Under the pieces are notes generated by a model that saw only the letters and a program-made list of their open reading frames with translations, was not told where the DNA came from and did not search any database. A DNA stretch of 52,858 nucleotides, taken from the NCBI GenBank assembly GCA_910588595.1, contig CAJUQU010000001.1:1-52858 (forward strand), written 5' to 3'. Every line of letters starts with the position of its first letter. Position 1 is the stretch's first letter. The stretch is from an uncultured Lachnospiraceae bacterium (GTDB lineage: Bacteria > Bacillota_A > Clostridia > Lachnospirales > Lachnospiraceae). Shown here one piece after another: positions 43,115 to 52,087 of this stretch. The translations under genes and the position numbers were made by a program.

Positions 43115-45401
43115 GGCGATCGTGATGTGCCTGCTGGTCATAAGCATGGCAGGACGGCGGAACGTATATGATTTTAATGTGGGAAACACAGAGATTTATC
43201 ATGAAAATGTGATCTATAACGAGGCGGAGAAAGCGTACTATATCAGTCCGGACGCAGAGTCCGCCGGGGAGTACCCGGTTCTGGGCAACGCGAAGATGGA
43301 GATCGCACCAGGGGCATACGATGTGGAGATCCAGTATCTGGCTGTCACGGATGCAGCGGACACAACGGGAAGCTGTGCAGACCGCGTTGGCTGGCTGCAG
43401 ATCAGATCCTACAATAATCCGACAAGCGTAAAATATAACACGATCGAATTGACGGGAGGACATACAAGCCAGAGGGACAGGCTGTGGATAACATCTGTGA
43501 CGGACATTGACGATCTGGACTTCAAAGTCTTCTATGGGGGAAGCGGTATCTTAAAGATAGAGAAGATCACTGTCAGGGAGCTGCTGCGCTGGCGTGTCAC
43601 CCGTGTCTTGACATGGCTTATAGCTTTTGTGTTCATTGATCTTTGCTATTGGTATTTTATCAGAAAAAACGATTATCAGAATAAACAGATCGTCCTTGGA
43701 TTTCTTGTCATGGTCTTTTTGTCCAGTCTTCCGGTTTTTCAAGGGTTTGTCATCGGGGGACACGATGCACCGTTTCATCTTGCCAGGATCTTATCGCTGG
43801 GACGGGCGATCGGGGAAGGTCGGTGGTTTTCACCAGTTCAGGCGGACATGATGAACGGATACGGGTATGCGGCGCCCCTGTTTTATGGTCAGCTCTTCTT
43901 GTATTTTCCGGCGGTTTTATACAATATGGCAGTGCCGGTGCACACCTGCTATCAGGTGTATGTACTATGTGTCAATGCGGCTTCTGGTGCGGTATGTTAC
44001 AGCTGCTTCAAGGGGATCTGCAAGAATCGGAACATTGCGTTTTTGGGGGCGTGGATGTATCTTTTTTCTGCCTATAGGATAACCAATGTCTATGTCAGGG
44101 CAGCGGTCGGTGAATATACGGCGATGGTGTTCCTGCCAATGGTGGTTTACGGATTTTACAGGATATATACAACGAAACAGAGGCAGATCAGGATCAGGGA
44201 TTATCTTCCGGTTGTCGTGGGACTGACAGGCATGCTCCACAGTCATCTGATAACGACAGAGATCACAGTGTTTTTTATTTTTATATCATGCGTGATTTTG
44301 CTGAGAAGGACATTTGAGCCATACCGTCTGATCGCATTGGTGAAGGCGGCGCTGCTGACAGTACTCCTGAATCTGGGATTCCTGGTGCCGATGCTGGATT
44401 CCATGCGGATGGATATCCTGGTGAAGTCGACAAACTCCGGACATATGCAGGAATCGGGAGCCTATCTGATCCAGCTTTTGGGGCTGTTTATGACACCGAG
44501 CGGAAAATCCCTGGAAGAGCTGCAGGGGGATCTGCCGATCAATCTTGGATTTGGTCTTGCGGTGGGGCTTGGTGTTTTCGCATGGTGCTGTATCAAAAGA
44601 TATGACTGGGGTGTGGAACAAAGTGTGCTGGTCCGTTCCGGCGCGGTCCTCTCGCTGCTCGCGGTGCTTGCCATCGCATTTTCGCTGCAGGTATTTCCGT
44701 GGGACAGCCTTGGCGCAGTCAGCGAGGATGTTGTTAAGATTGCGACTGTTATTCAATTCCCGTGGAGATATCTCTCGATGGCTACGGTGCTGTGTGTGTT
44801 TGTCTCTGTCATAGGGGTCACAGTCTGCTGGGAGAGCGGGAGAATGCAGTATGGCGCGATTGCCGGCGGAAGCATATGTTTCCTGCTGCTGCTGAATGCA
44901 GGGCTTTTTTACATGCAGTATGCAGACATCTCCATCACGACCAAAATGTTCGCGTCCATGAGCGGGGTGGAGTCGATCAACAATGTATATGGAGGGGAAT
45001 ATCTGCTCGAGGGAACCGAGACATCACTGTGTGTTCGCAGGGACATCACAGCAGAAGATGAAACAGTGCAGGCTGCCGGCTATGTCAGTCAGGGTGGAAC
45101 GGTATCTTTTGTGTGCAGAAATACTGGCAGTGAGCCCAAATATGTCCAAATCCCCCTGTTTTGCTATGACAATTATCAGGCATACGACCAGCAGAGTGGA
45201 GAGCAGTTTTCCATAGCAGCCGGAGAGAATAACCAGATCGCCGTGGAGGTTCCGGGAAATTATAATGGCACGATACATGTGAAGTATGTGGTACCTGTGC
45301 TGTGGAAGATCGCATACGCGGTTTCTTTTCTGACAGGAATAGGGCTTGTCGGGCTCTGCCTCGGCTTATGGAGGAACAGGAGACACGCAAATGGAGGGTA
45401 A
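43086..45401 (+). CDS. GT-C-like membrane protein with extracytoplasmic domains (YfhO/PTPS-related group)
   Basis: A 771-residue polytopic membrane protein. An N-terminal signal-anchor helix is followed by an extracytoplasmic beta-rich domain (about residues 30-165), then about 11 membrane helices, and a final soluble C-terminal domain before a last helix (about 740-762). GGHDAPFHLARILSLGRAIGEGRWF, with acidic residue and His in the first outer loop, is the signature of the membrane-bound '6-pyruvoyl-tetrahydropterin synthase-related' family, which has a GT-C fold. It overlaps the GtrB-like gene, and GGGGAAGGAAT precedes the ATG. It probably transfers the sugar made available by that enzyme. 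Confidence 0.72.
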   Translation: MKINRLILFEAIVMCLLVISMAGRRNVYDFNVGNTEIYHENVIYNEAEKAYYISPDAESAGEYPVLGNAKMEIAPGAYDVEIQYLAVTDAADTTGSCADRVGWLQIRSYNNPTSVKYNTIELTGGHTSQRDRLWITSVTDIDDLDFKVFYGGSGILKIEKITVRELLRWRVTRVLTWLIAFVFIDLCYWYFIRKNDYQNKQIVLGFLVMVFLSSLPVFQGFVIGGHDAPFHLARILSLGRAIGEGRWFSPVQADMMNGYGYAAPLFYGQLFLYFPAVLYNMAVPVHTCYQVYVLCVNAASGAVCYSCFKGICKNRNIAFLGAWMYLFSAYRITNVYVRAAVGEYTAMVFLPMVVYGFYRIYTTKQRQIRIRDYLPVVVGLTGMLHSHLITTEITVFFIFISCVILLRRTFEPYRLIALVKAALLTVLLNLGFLVPMLDSMRMDILVKSTNSGHMQESGAYLIQLLGLFMTPSGKSLEELQGDLPINLGFGLAVGLGVFAWCCIKRYDWGVEQSVLVRSGAVLSLLAVLAIAFSLQVFPWDSLGAVSEDVVKIATVIQFPWRYLSMATVLCVFVSVIGVTVCWESGRMQYGAIAGGSICFLLLLNAGLFYMQYADISITTKMFASMSGVESINNVYGGEYLLEGTETSLCVRRDITAEDETVQAAGYVSQGGTVSFVCRNTGSEPKYVQIPLFCYDNYQAYDQQSGEQFSIAAGENNQIAVEVPGNYNGTIHVKYVVPVLWKIAYAVSFLTGIGLVGLCLGLWRNRRHANGG

Positions 45402-46824
45402 AATGACTCAAAGAAAGACAGCGCTGATCGTTTTGACAGGTTTGATCCTGCTTTTTACAGGAATGTATGTCAGTCTGATCTTTAACAGGAATATATGGAC
45501 AGATGAAGCTTACACAATGGAGCTGGTGTATGGGAATCATTTCTGGGGGATCATCCAGAACACGGCAAACGATGTGCATCCTCCCCTGTATTATCTGATC
45601 GTGAAATGTTTTGTTCTGATTTTTGGTGAATCATTTGCGGTTTGCAAGATCGTTTCCATTGTTCCGATGACGCTCACAATGCTGCTTGCAGTCACGCATA
45701 TAAGACCATGGTGGGGAGAGCGGGCGGCAGTCCTGTTCCTGATCATGGTCAATGCGGTCCCATGTGTGCTCGAGTATGCTGTACAGATGCGCATGTACAG
45801 CTGGGCGCTGTTCTTTGTCACATGGGCAGGACTTGGTGCGTGCGGGATGTGCATGGCGGATGACAGGCGGTTTCGGAGACACTGCTGCATACAGCTGACG
45901 GCTGCGGGGATACTGGCATGCTACACGCATACCTACGCGATGTTAAGCTGTGTGTGCATATATACGCTGCTCTGCGTCTGCGCATTGCTGCGGAGCCGGA
46001 AAAACAGGGACTGGACACTGCTGACAGCCAGTCTGATATCAGGCGGTATCGTGGCAGTGTGTTATCTGCCCTGGCTTTTTGTTCTGCTAAAGCAGACATT
46101 GAGCCGCATCGAGAATTACTGGATCGAACCTGTCACATGGGAAGTAGTACGGAGATACCCTGCTTTCCTGTTCGAGTCTCGGCTTCCGGGGTCTACCGCT
46201 TTGTATCTGGTCTTGTGCGGTGTGGCAGTGCTCGTCTGTATCCTGCGGTGCTGTAAGCCGGACGGCGGAAAAAGGGAAGGTCTGACAGCGCTTTTGATGC
46301 TTGCGGTTCCTTTGATGACAGCGTTGGCGGGCATTGTGGTATCTGTTATGGTGACTCCGTTTTTTATCGCGAGATACCTGCTGCCGTGCATGGGGCTCCT
46401 TGCGCTGTTTCTTGCACTGGCATTTCAGGGAAAGCACGGGGGTGTGCAGATCCTGATAGGCGTCTTTGGGCTCTCTATGGTGATCGAGTCCTACCAGAGA
46501 AATTATCAGATGGAATACTGCAGCACGCACACGGAGGAGCTTCTGGCGTACATGAAGGAGCATATAGAGCCGGATGATCTGATCGCCTACAATTATGAAC
46601 TCTATGGATTTATCTATGAAATTTATTTTGAGGATCGGGTAACGTTTTTAAGTGACGTGGACTTTGCAGGCGATTTTGGTTCGATCTGGTATTTTGACAG
46701 CTGTGTGACGCCATGGCTCGAAGCGCAGGTGTTGGAACAGAACGGTTTGGAAAAGGAATTTATCATGACAACGGGGATCGAACAGAATGAATTTCAGCTC
46801 TATCAGATCAGGCATAAGGAATGA
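45391..46824 (+). CDS. GT39/ArnT-like membrane glycosyltransferase
   Basis: A 477-residue membrane protein with about ten helices. The first outer loop has NIWTDEAYTMELV with the Asp-Glu pair of GT-C enzymes, and NDVHPPLYYLIVKCFVLIFGES is the family-typical sequence before the second pair of helices. The soluble C-terminus (about residues 375-477) is extracytoplasmic. The ATG at 45391, eight bases after AGGAG, is used; the ATG at 45403 with GGAGGG only four bases upstream is an alternative. It overlaps the previous gene by 11 bases. It probably transfers a sugar from a polyprenyl-phosphate donor to the glycan. Confidence 0.8.
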   Translation: MEGKMTQRKTALIVLTGLILLFTGMYVSLIFNRNIWTDEAYTMELVYGNHFWGIIQNTANDVHPPLYYLIVKCFVLIFGESFAVCKIVSIVPMTLTMLLAVTHIRPWWGERAAVLFLIMVNAVPCVLEYAVQMRMYSWALFFVTWAGLGACGMCMADDRRFRRHCCIQLTAAGILACYTHTYAMLSCVCIYTLLCVCALLRSRKNRDWTLLTASLISGGIVAVCYLPWLFVLLKQTLSRIENYWIEPVTWEVVRRYPAFLFESRLPGSTALYLVLCGVAVLVCILRCCKPDGGKREGLTALLMLAVPLMTALAGIVVSVMVTPFFIARYLLPCMGLLALFLALAFQGKHGGVQILIGVFGLSMVIESYQRNYQMEYCSTHTEELLAYMKEHIEPDDLIAYNYELYGFIYEIYFEDRVTFLSDVDFAGDFGSIWYFDSCVTPWLEAQVLEQNGLEKEFIMTTGIEQNEFQLYQIRHKE

Positions 46825-46841
46825 GCAGGGGGAGGAGCGCA

Positions 46842-47459
46842 TTGGATAAGTGGAGAAAGACAGGGGCGGCCGTCAGTGGGATCCTGCTGGCAGGAGCATT
46901 GGCGGCGCTGTGTATCGCCGGGCGCATCACAAGGGAAGTGGTGTCGGAGAGCGGGATCGCATATGAGCAGAAGGTCGACTCCGTGGCATACGGGTATCAG
47001 CTTGAACAGGATTTTGTACCGCAGTATGGATATCTCGACAGAGTGGCGGTTCATGTAGATGCATCTGGGTGTGCAAGGGAGTTAGGAGAACTGCAGGTCA
47101 GTATCCTGGACAAATACGGGGATCAGGTCTTCTTTGCGGCGGTCCCGGTCCCGGATCTGCCGCAGTATGGCTGGGTGGAGGTTCCGGTGCATATGCAGCT
47201 GGCGCCCGGCGAAGTTAAAACATTGGTTCTGGAAAGCGTCGGATGTGTGGACAGTGGACCCAAGATTTCTTTTATCGATACCAGGCTTGCGGCTGCGGCG
47301 GAACAGCAGGGATTTGATCTGGTCTATGCGGGGGTGCCCAAGGAGCATCTGGGATTGAAGATGATGTTCATTTACGCAGTTCCCATTGAGGTATATGAAT
47401 ACTTTATCTATTATGTATTTGGATTGATATTGATATTGATATTGATCGCGCTGGTGTAG
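46842..47459 (+). CDS. Bitopic membrane protein, function unknown
   Basis: I do not recognise a family. The 205-residue protein has an N-terminal membrane helix (about residues 10-27), an extracytoplasmic beta-rich domain, and a C-terminal membrane helix of mainly Ile and Leu with only a couple of residues after it. The TTG at 46842 is chosen because GGAGG (46831-46835) is six bases away; the ATG at 46821 overlaps the previous stop but its AAGGA touches the codon. It may be an accessory subunit of the neighbouring GT-C or ligase-like protein. Confidence in the gene is good, in its role poor. Confidence 0.65.
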   Translation: MDKWRKTGAAVSGILLAGALAALCIAGRITREVVSESGIAYEQKVDSVAYGYQLEQDFVPQYGYLDRVAVHVDASGCARELGELQVSILDKYGDQVFFAAVPVPDLPQYGWVEVPVHMQLAPGEVKTLVLESVGCVDSGPKISFIDTRLAAAAEQQGFDLVYAGVPKEHLGLKMMFIYAVPIEVYEYFIYYVFGLILILILIALV

Positions 47460-47473
47460 ATAAACAACTGTGG

Positions 47474-47502
47474 TTGTATTGCGGTTTGGGTTGTGCTATA
47501 CT
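47474..47502 (+). promoter_or_regulatory. Predicted sigma-A promoter for the ligase/polymerase-like gene
   Basis: TTGTAT (47474-47479) and TATACT (47497-47502) with a 17-base spacer. It lies inside a possible 5' extension of the next gene, which supports the downstream ATG at 47535 as the real start. Confidence 0.55.
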
Positions 47503-47534
47503 TGGAAGATGTAGGAAATGCAGCTGGGAGGTTT

Positions 47535-50153
47535 ATGGATTTGGATAGACTATTTCAATATATAAATGATGCGGTCAGCTGTACTTTTTCCGATACTGAG
47601 TATGCCCGGCTCCATGCGAAAAGAAATGCGGCGGTTCAGATCGCTGTCGCGACAGCTGCATTTATTCTGCTGATGCGGATATTTCCGATGGGAGCCGTAA
47701 AACATCACACATTGTCCGAACACCAGACAAGTACCTTTTCAGAGGAGACGTTTACAGCGGCGGATAAAAAATTGCAGACGCTATTTTTTGCGGAGCCGCA
47801 TATATATCAGATAACACTGTACATGCAATGCGAGATCCTGTCAGAACATCAACAGGAAAGCGTCCTGTTCCGGCTGTATGATGAGAACTTTTCCTGTATC
47901 TATGAGGAGGAGGAGAGCGCATGGTTGATCCAGAAAAACGGGTATCTGAAAGCGGTGCCGGATCTGAATGTGGAGACAGGAAAGGCGTATTATTATGAGA
48001 TCCTGGTCAGCGAGGAGAGCGTGGCATCGTATCTATTGCCAGTTGCCGACAGGGGGCTGCTGGCACAGAAGGAGAACAGCACCCTGTATATTGACGGGAT
48101 CATCAATGAGGAGGTCAGCCTGGTCGCCGATTTCGACTATACAAGACCACTGTCCGCATTGAAGATCGTCCTGCTCTATGGATCGATCCTGACCGGGGCG
48201 GCACTCTTGTATCTGCTGCTGCTGATCGCGGTTTTCTGGTATGACGACAGGGTGCCATACGATGCCGGGCTGATCGCGGGGTATCTCCGGATCGGCGTGA
48301 TCGCAGCCGGAGGTCTTGCCGTATCTGCACTGTTCGTGTATGCCGTGGTGCTGGGGCGTTTTGGCGGGGAAGTGTGGGACAAGCTCTTTTTTTCCATTGG
48401 AATGGCAGCAGCGTGGTGCTGGATGGCGGGATTGCTGTGGCGGAGATCAAAAATAATCCGCCCGGCGCAACAGTCAAAGCGCCCGGTCAGTAGTAAAATA
48501 GGCCAGGTGTGGAGAGACTATATCCAGACAGTGTGCTTTGGGCTGCTGTTTTATGCACTTTGCCAGTATGTCAACGCGGACAGGGAGTTTTATCATTATA
48601 CGAACACCAGATGGATGTTGATATTTCTGGCAGCCGCACTGCTGATGAATTACAGCGAAAAGCAGTTTGTAAATAAATTCAGCGCCATATGGCTTGTACT
48701 TGGCGCTGTCTGTTCAGCGTTTTACTGTCGATCAGCCGGAACGGATGAGAATGAACTTCTTCTGGCACGCCTTACCTGCGGCGTGGTGGTGGCATGGGGG
48801 CTGTTGGTACTGAACATTCTTTTTGTCATGGTGCGGACCAACATCATTTTTGAACAGAATCCCCTTCACAGCCTCAGTAAAAAAAGGGATTACGGACAGA
48901 TCCTGTATCTGGTTCTGTGGGTTGTATTCAGCCTGCTGATGTATGCAAACCGATATGAGAAGGTGTGGGTGTACACGGCGACGCTTCCGTTTCTTGCGTT
49001 TCTCTTTGCGCCGCGCACGTTTCTGGTAAAATACAGGTTCTTAAGGAATTTTACCAACGGGATCCTGCTGAGTTTTGCGCTGGTGACGATATTCTGCCTG
49101 CTGCACAGACCGCATCATTACTGGATGCTCTATCGCTATGGCGGGATGTTCCACACAGTGGCATGTACCGGCATGTATCTTGCAGTGGTCCTCGGCGCCG
49201 CGCTCGCAAAGTTATATGGCAGATTAAAGACCAAAAAAAACATACTCATCTTCTGTCTTCCGGAGTATTTCGTGACATCATGTGTGATCGGTTTTATCCT
49301 GCTTACAATGTCAAGAACGGCATTTCTGACATCAGCAGTGACCGTGGCTGCGCTGGTGGTTATGACTGCGGTCGTACATCACAAGCACATCAGGAGGATC
49401 TTATTGGAACTTGGAGTCCTGGCGGTCGTATGCCTGATCAGTTTTCCGATGGTCTTTACGGCGGTGCGGATGATTCCTGCCGTTGTGAACGATCCGGTGC
49501 GCTACGACCTGGAATTTCAGGACCGTTCTTTTATGGTCTACGAGGGAGATCCGATCGATTCGGACAAATATATGACGATAAGAAGATTTTTTAGTACACT
49601 GCTCGGAAGGTTTCAGTCGGAGGGGGAGGAGAGAGCAGATGCAGGGGAGATCTGGCAGCAGGAGGCAGGAGAGCTCGTCTATGCGGGAAATGGCCTGGCA
49701 GGGATTGACATAAGGCAGTTTTCCATGGACACGGACGGACACAGCGGCAGCGAGGATGAGGACAAAAATGACATCTCAAATGGAAGATTTGATATTTTTG
49801 CTGATTATATAAAGGAAATAGGGTTTCAGGGGCACCCGTTTATGGGGCCGGAGGATAAAAATGGTGTTGAGTATGCCCATGCACACAATTCCTATCTGCA
49901 GGTGGCATACAATTTCGGGGGGGCGGCAGGGATCGTGTTTTTGATCCTGTGTGTGCTGACATTGTGGCGTTCTGTCCGGTTTGCCCTGGCGTACGGGAGG
50001 AAGTACAGTGTCGTCCTTACCCCGTTTGTGTTGGTCGTCGTATTTGGCTTTATCAGCCTGACGGAGTGGGCGTATCATCCGTGTATTCCGGTGGGGTTTA
50101 GTTTTATCCTGATGCAGATGGTTCTGGTGCGCACGGGCACTCAGCGAAGATAG
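47535..50153 (+). CDS. O-antigen ligase/Wzy-like membrane protein with large N-terminal domain
   Basis: An 872-residue membrane protein. One N-terminal helix (about 35-53) is followed by an extracytoplasmic domain of about 160 residues, then about 12 membrane helices. The large loop near residues 660-790 ends in YAHAHNSYLQVAYNFG, the HNxYLQ signature of Wzy_C/O-antigen ligase proteins, and LLTMSRTAFLT is also typical. The ATG at 47535 follows GGGAGG by three bases and lies after a predicted promoter; a GTG at 47493 is less likely. It would either polymerise repeat units or attach the finished glycan to its acceptor. The N-terminal domain is longer than in most members. Confidence 0.78.
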   Translation: MDLDRLFQYINDAVSCTFSDTEYARLHAKRNAAVQIAVATAAFILLMRIFPMGAVKHHTLSEHQTSTFSEETFTAADKKLQTLFFAEPHIYQITLYMQCEILSEHQQESVLFRLYDENFSCIYEEEESAWLIQKNGYLKAVPDLNVETGKAYYYEILVSEESVASYLLPVADRGLLAQKENSTLYIDGIINEEVSLVADFDYTRPLSALKIVLLYGSILTGAALLYLLLLIAVFWYDDRVPYDAGLIAGYLRIGVIAAGGLAVSALFVYAVVLGRFGGEVWDKLFFSIGMAAAWCWMAGLLWRRSKIIRPAQQSKRPVSSKIGQVWRDYIQTVCFGLLFYALCQYVNADREFYHYTNTRWMLIFLAAALLMNYSEKQFVNKFSAIWLVLGAVCSAFYCRSAGTDENELLLARLTCGVVVAWGLLVLNILFVMVRTNIIFEQNPLHSLSKKRDYGQILYLVLWVVFSLLMYANRYEKVWVYTATLPFLAFLFAPRTFLVKYRFLRNFTNGILLSFALVTIFCLLHRPHHYWMLYRYGGMFHTVACTGMYLAVVLGAALAKLYGRLKTKKNILIFCLPEYFVTSCVIGFILLTMSRTAFLTSAVTVAALVVMTAVVHHKHIRRILLELGVLAVVCLISFPMVFTAVRMIPAVVNDPVRYDLEFQDRSFMVYEGDPIDSDKYMTIRRFFSTLLGRFQSEGEERADAGEIWQQEAGELVYAGNGLAGIDIRQFSMDTDGHSGSEDEDKNDISNGRFDIFADYIKEIGFQGHPFMGPEDKNGVEYAHAHNSYLQVAYNFGGAAGIVFLILCVLTLWRSVRFALAYGRKYSVVLTPFVLVVVFGFISLTEWAYHPCIPVGFSFILMQMVLVRTGTQRR

Positions 50154-50179
50154 AAGAGCCGGGAGGCAGAAACGAGATT

Positions 50180-52063
50180 ATGAGAATAAGAGATCGTATC
50201 AATCCACAGTTGCTACAGAGAAGGATCGTGCTTGTGATACTTGACATCATGATAGTGTGTATTGCAAGTATCGCTCCACTGTGGATCCGTTTTGAACTAA
50301 ATTATAAGGATATTCCAGATGTATATCTGAATTCCGCATGGAATTTTATGATCTTTAATGTGATCATGACACTTGCAGTGTTCTATGTCTTTAAACTGTA
50401 TCACAGTCTGTGGGCGTTCGCGGGGACGGCTGAGGTGCAGAATATCCTGGCGGCATGTACGCTAAGTGCGATCCTTGACTTTCTCGGGATGAAGCTTATG
50501 CGGTATCCGATTCCGAGAAGCTATTACTTTACGTATGCGCTGGTGCTTACGGGGATCACGACCTGTGTCAGATTTTCGTATCGCATCATGCGCGGTATGC
50601 GCCACAAAGCGCAGAATCGGAAAAACGGCATACGAGTGATGATCGTCGGTGCGGGGGATGCCGGAAACACTGTGATCAAGGAGATCACGAACAGCAGCTA
50701 CAGCACGATGACGATCAAGTGCATCATCGACGATGACGAGAATAAATGGGGCAGGTTTATACAGGGGATCAGGATCGTCGGCGGGAGAGAGAGGATCGTG
50801 GAGTACGCGGCGCTGTATGGCATCGATGAGATCTTTATCGCGATACCTTCTGCCAGCCGCGCGACGATGAAGGCGCTTGTCGAGATCTGCAAGGAGACGA
50901 GCTGCAAGCTCAGGACACTGCCGGGGATCTACCAGCTTGTCAACGGCGAGGTCAATGTCAGCAAGCTTCGGGATGTGGATGTCGAGGACCTGCTGGGGCG
51001 TGATCCGATCAAGGTCGATCTGGAATCCATACTAAATTATGTCAAAGGTCAGACGATCATGGTAACGGGCGGGGGCGGCTCGATCGGAAGCGAGCTCTGC
51101 CGCCAGATCGCAGGGCACAAGCCGGCGAGGCTGATCATTGTTGACATTTATGAGAACAATGCCTACGAGATACAACAGGAGCTCAAACACAAATACCCGA
51201 ACCTGGATCTGGTGGTGCTGATCGCCTCCGTGCGAAATACAAACCGCATCAACAGCATCATGAAAAACTATCACCCTGATATCATCTATCACGCGGCGGC
51301 GCACAAGCATGTGCCCTTGATGGAAGTAAGCCCGAACGAGGCGATCAAGAACAATGTGTTTGGCACATGGAAGACAGCACAGGCGGCAGTTCAGAACGGC
51401 GTGAAGAAGTTTGTCATGATCTCGACGGATAAGGCAGTAAATCCTACGAATATCATGGGCGCGAGCAAGCGGATCTGCGAGATGATCATACAGACATACA
51501 ACCGCCATTATGACACCGAATTTGTGGCAGTACGTTTTGGAAATGTACTGGGCAGCAATGGAAGCGTGATCCCCCTGTTCAGGAATCAGATCGCAGCGGG
51601 CGGACCTGTCACAGTCACACATCCTGATATCATCCGTTATTTTATGACGATCCCGGAGGCGGTATCGCTTGTGCTCCAGGCGGGGGTCTACGCCAGAGGC
51701 GGGGAGATCTTTGTCCTTGATATGGGGGAACCGGTCAAAATATTGGATCTGGCAGAGAACCTGATCCGGCTGTCCGGGTACAAGGTCGATGAAGATATCA
51801 AGATCGAGTTCACCGGATTGAGACCAGGCGAAAAGCTTTATGAGGAGCTTTTGATGAGCGAGGAGGGGCTTACGGATACAGAAAATAAACTGATCCATGT
51901 CGGGAAGCCGATCGAGTTTGACGAGACATTGTTCTATGTACAGCTCAATCAGCTGAAACACGCCGTTGAGAGTGAGTGCGATAATGTGCGGGAGCTGATC
52001 CAGGAGATCGTCCCCACATATTCCCCCCAAAACGCAGACACGTCACAGGGCACAGAGCAGTAG
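50180..52063 (+). CDS. Membrane UDP-GlcNAc 4,6-dehydratase (PglF/WbpM/CapD family)
   Basis: A 627-residue protein with four N-terminal membrane helices, a Rossmann CoA-binding-like domain (VMIVGAGDAGNTVI) and a C-terminal SDR dehydratase domain: VTGGGGSIGSEL, AHKHVPLMEVSP, STDKAVNPTNIMGASKR and RFGNVLGSNGSVIPLF. As usual in this subfamily, Met replaces the Tyr of the Tyr-x-x-x-Lys pair. It removes water from UDP-GlcNAc, retaining C5 configuration, to give a 4-keto-6-deoxy sugar. The PglE-like aminotransferase 24 bases downstream indicates a bacillosamine-type product. It is distinct from the soluble PseB at 28483. Confidence 0.92.
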   Translation: MRIRDRINPQLLQRRIVLVILDIMIVCIASIAPLWIRFELNYKDIPDVYLNSAWNFMIFNVIMTLAVFYVFKLYHSLWAFAGTAEVQNILAACTLSAILDFLGMKLMRYPIPRSYYFTYALVLTGITTCVRFSYRIMRGMRHKAQNRKNGIRVMIVGAGDAGNTVIKEITNSSYSTMTIKCIIDDDENKWGRFIQGIRIVGGRERIVEYAALYGIDEIFIAIPSASRATMKALVEICKETSCKLRTLPGIYQLVNGEVNVSKLRDVDVEDLLGRDPIKVDLESILNYVKGQTIMVTGGGGSIGSELCRQIAGHKPARLIIVDIYENNAYEIQQELKHKYPNLDLVVLIASVRNTNRINSIMKNYHPDIIYHAAAHKHVPLMEVSPNEAIKNNVFGTWKTAQAAVQNGVKKFVMISTDKAVNPTNIMGASKRICEMIIQTYNRHYDTEFVAVRFGNVLGSNGSVIPLFRNQIAAGGPVTVTHPDIIRYFMTIPEAVSLVLQAGVYARGGEIFVLDMGEPVKILDLAENLIRLSGYKVDEDIKIEFTGLRPGEKLYEELLMSEEGLTDTENKLIHVGKPIEFDETLFYVQLNQLKHAVESECDNVRELIQEIVPTYSPQNADTSQGTEQ

Positions 52064-52087
52064 GTATTGCAGAGATGGAGGAGTATT

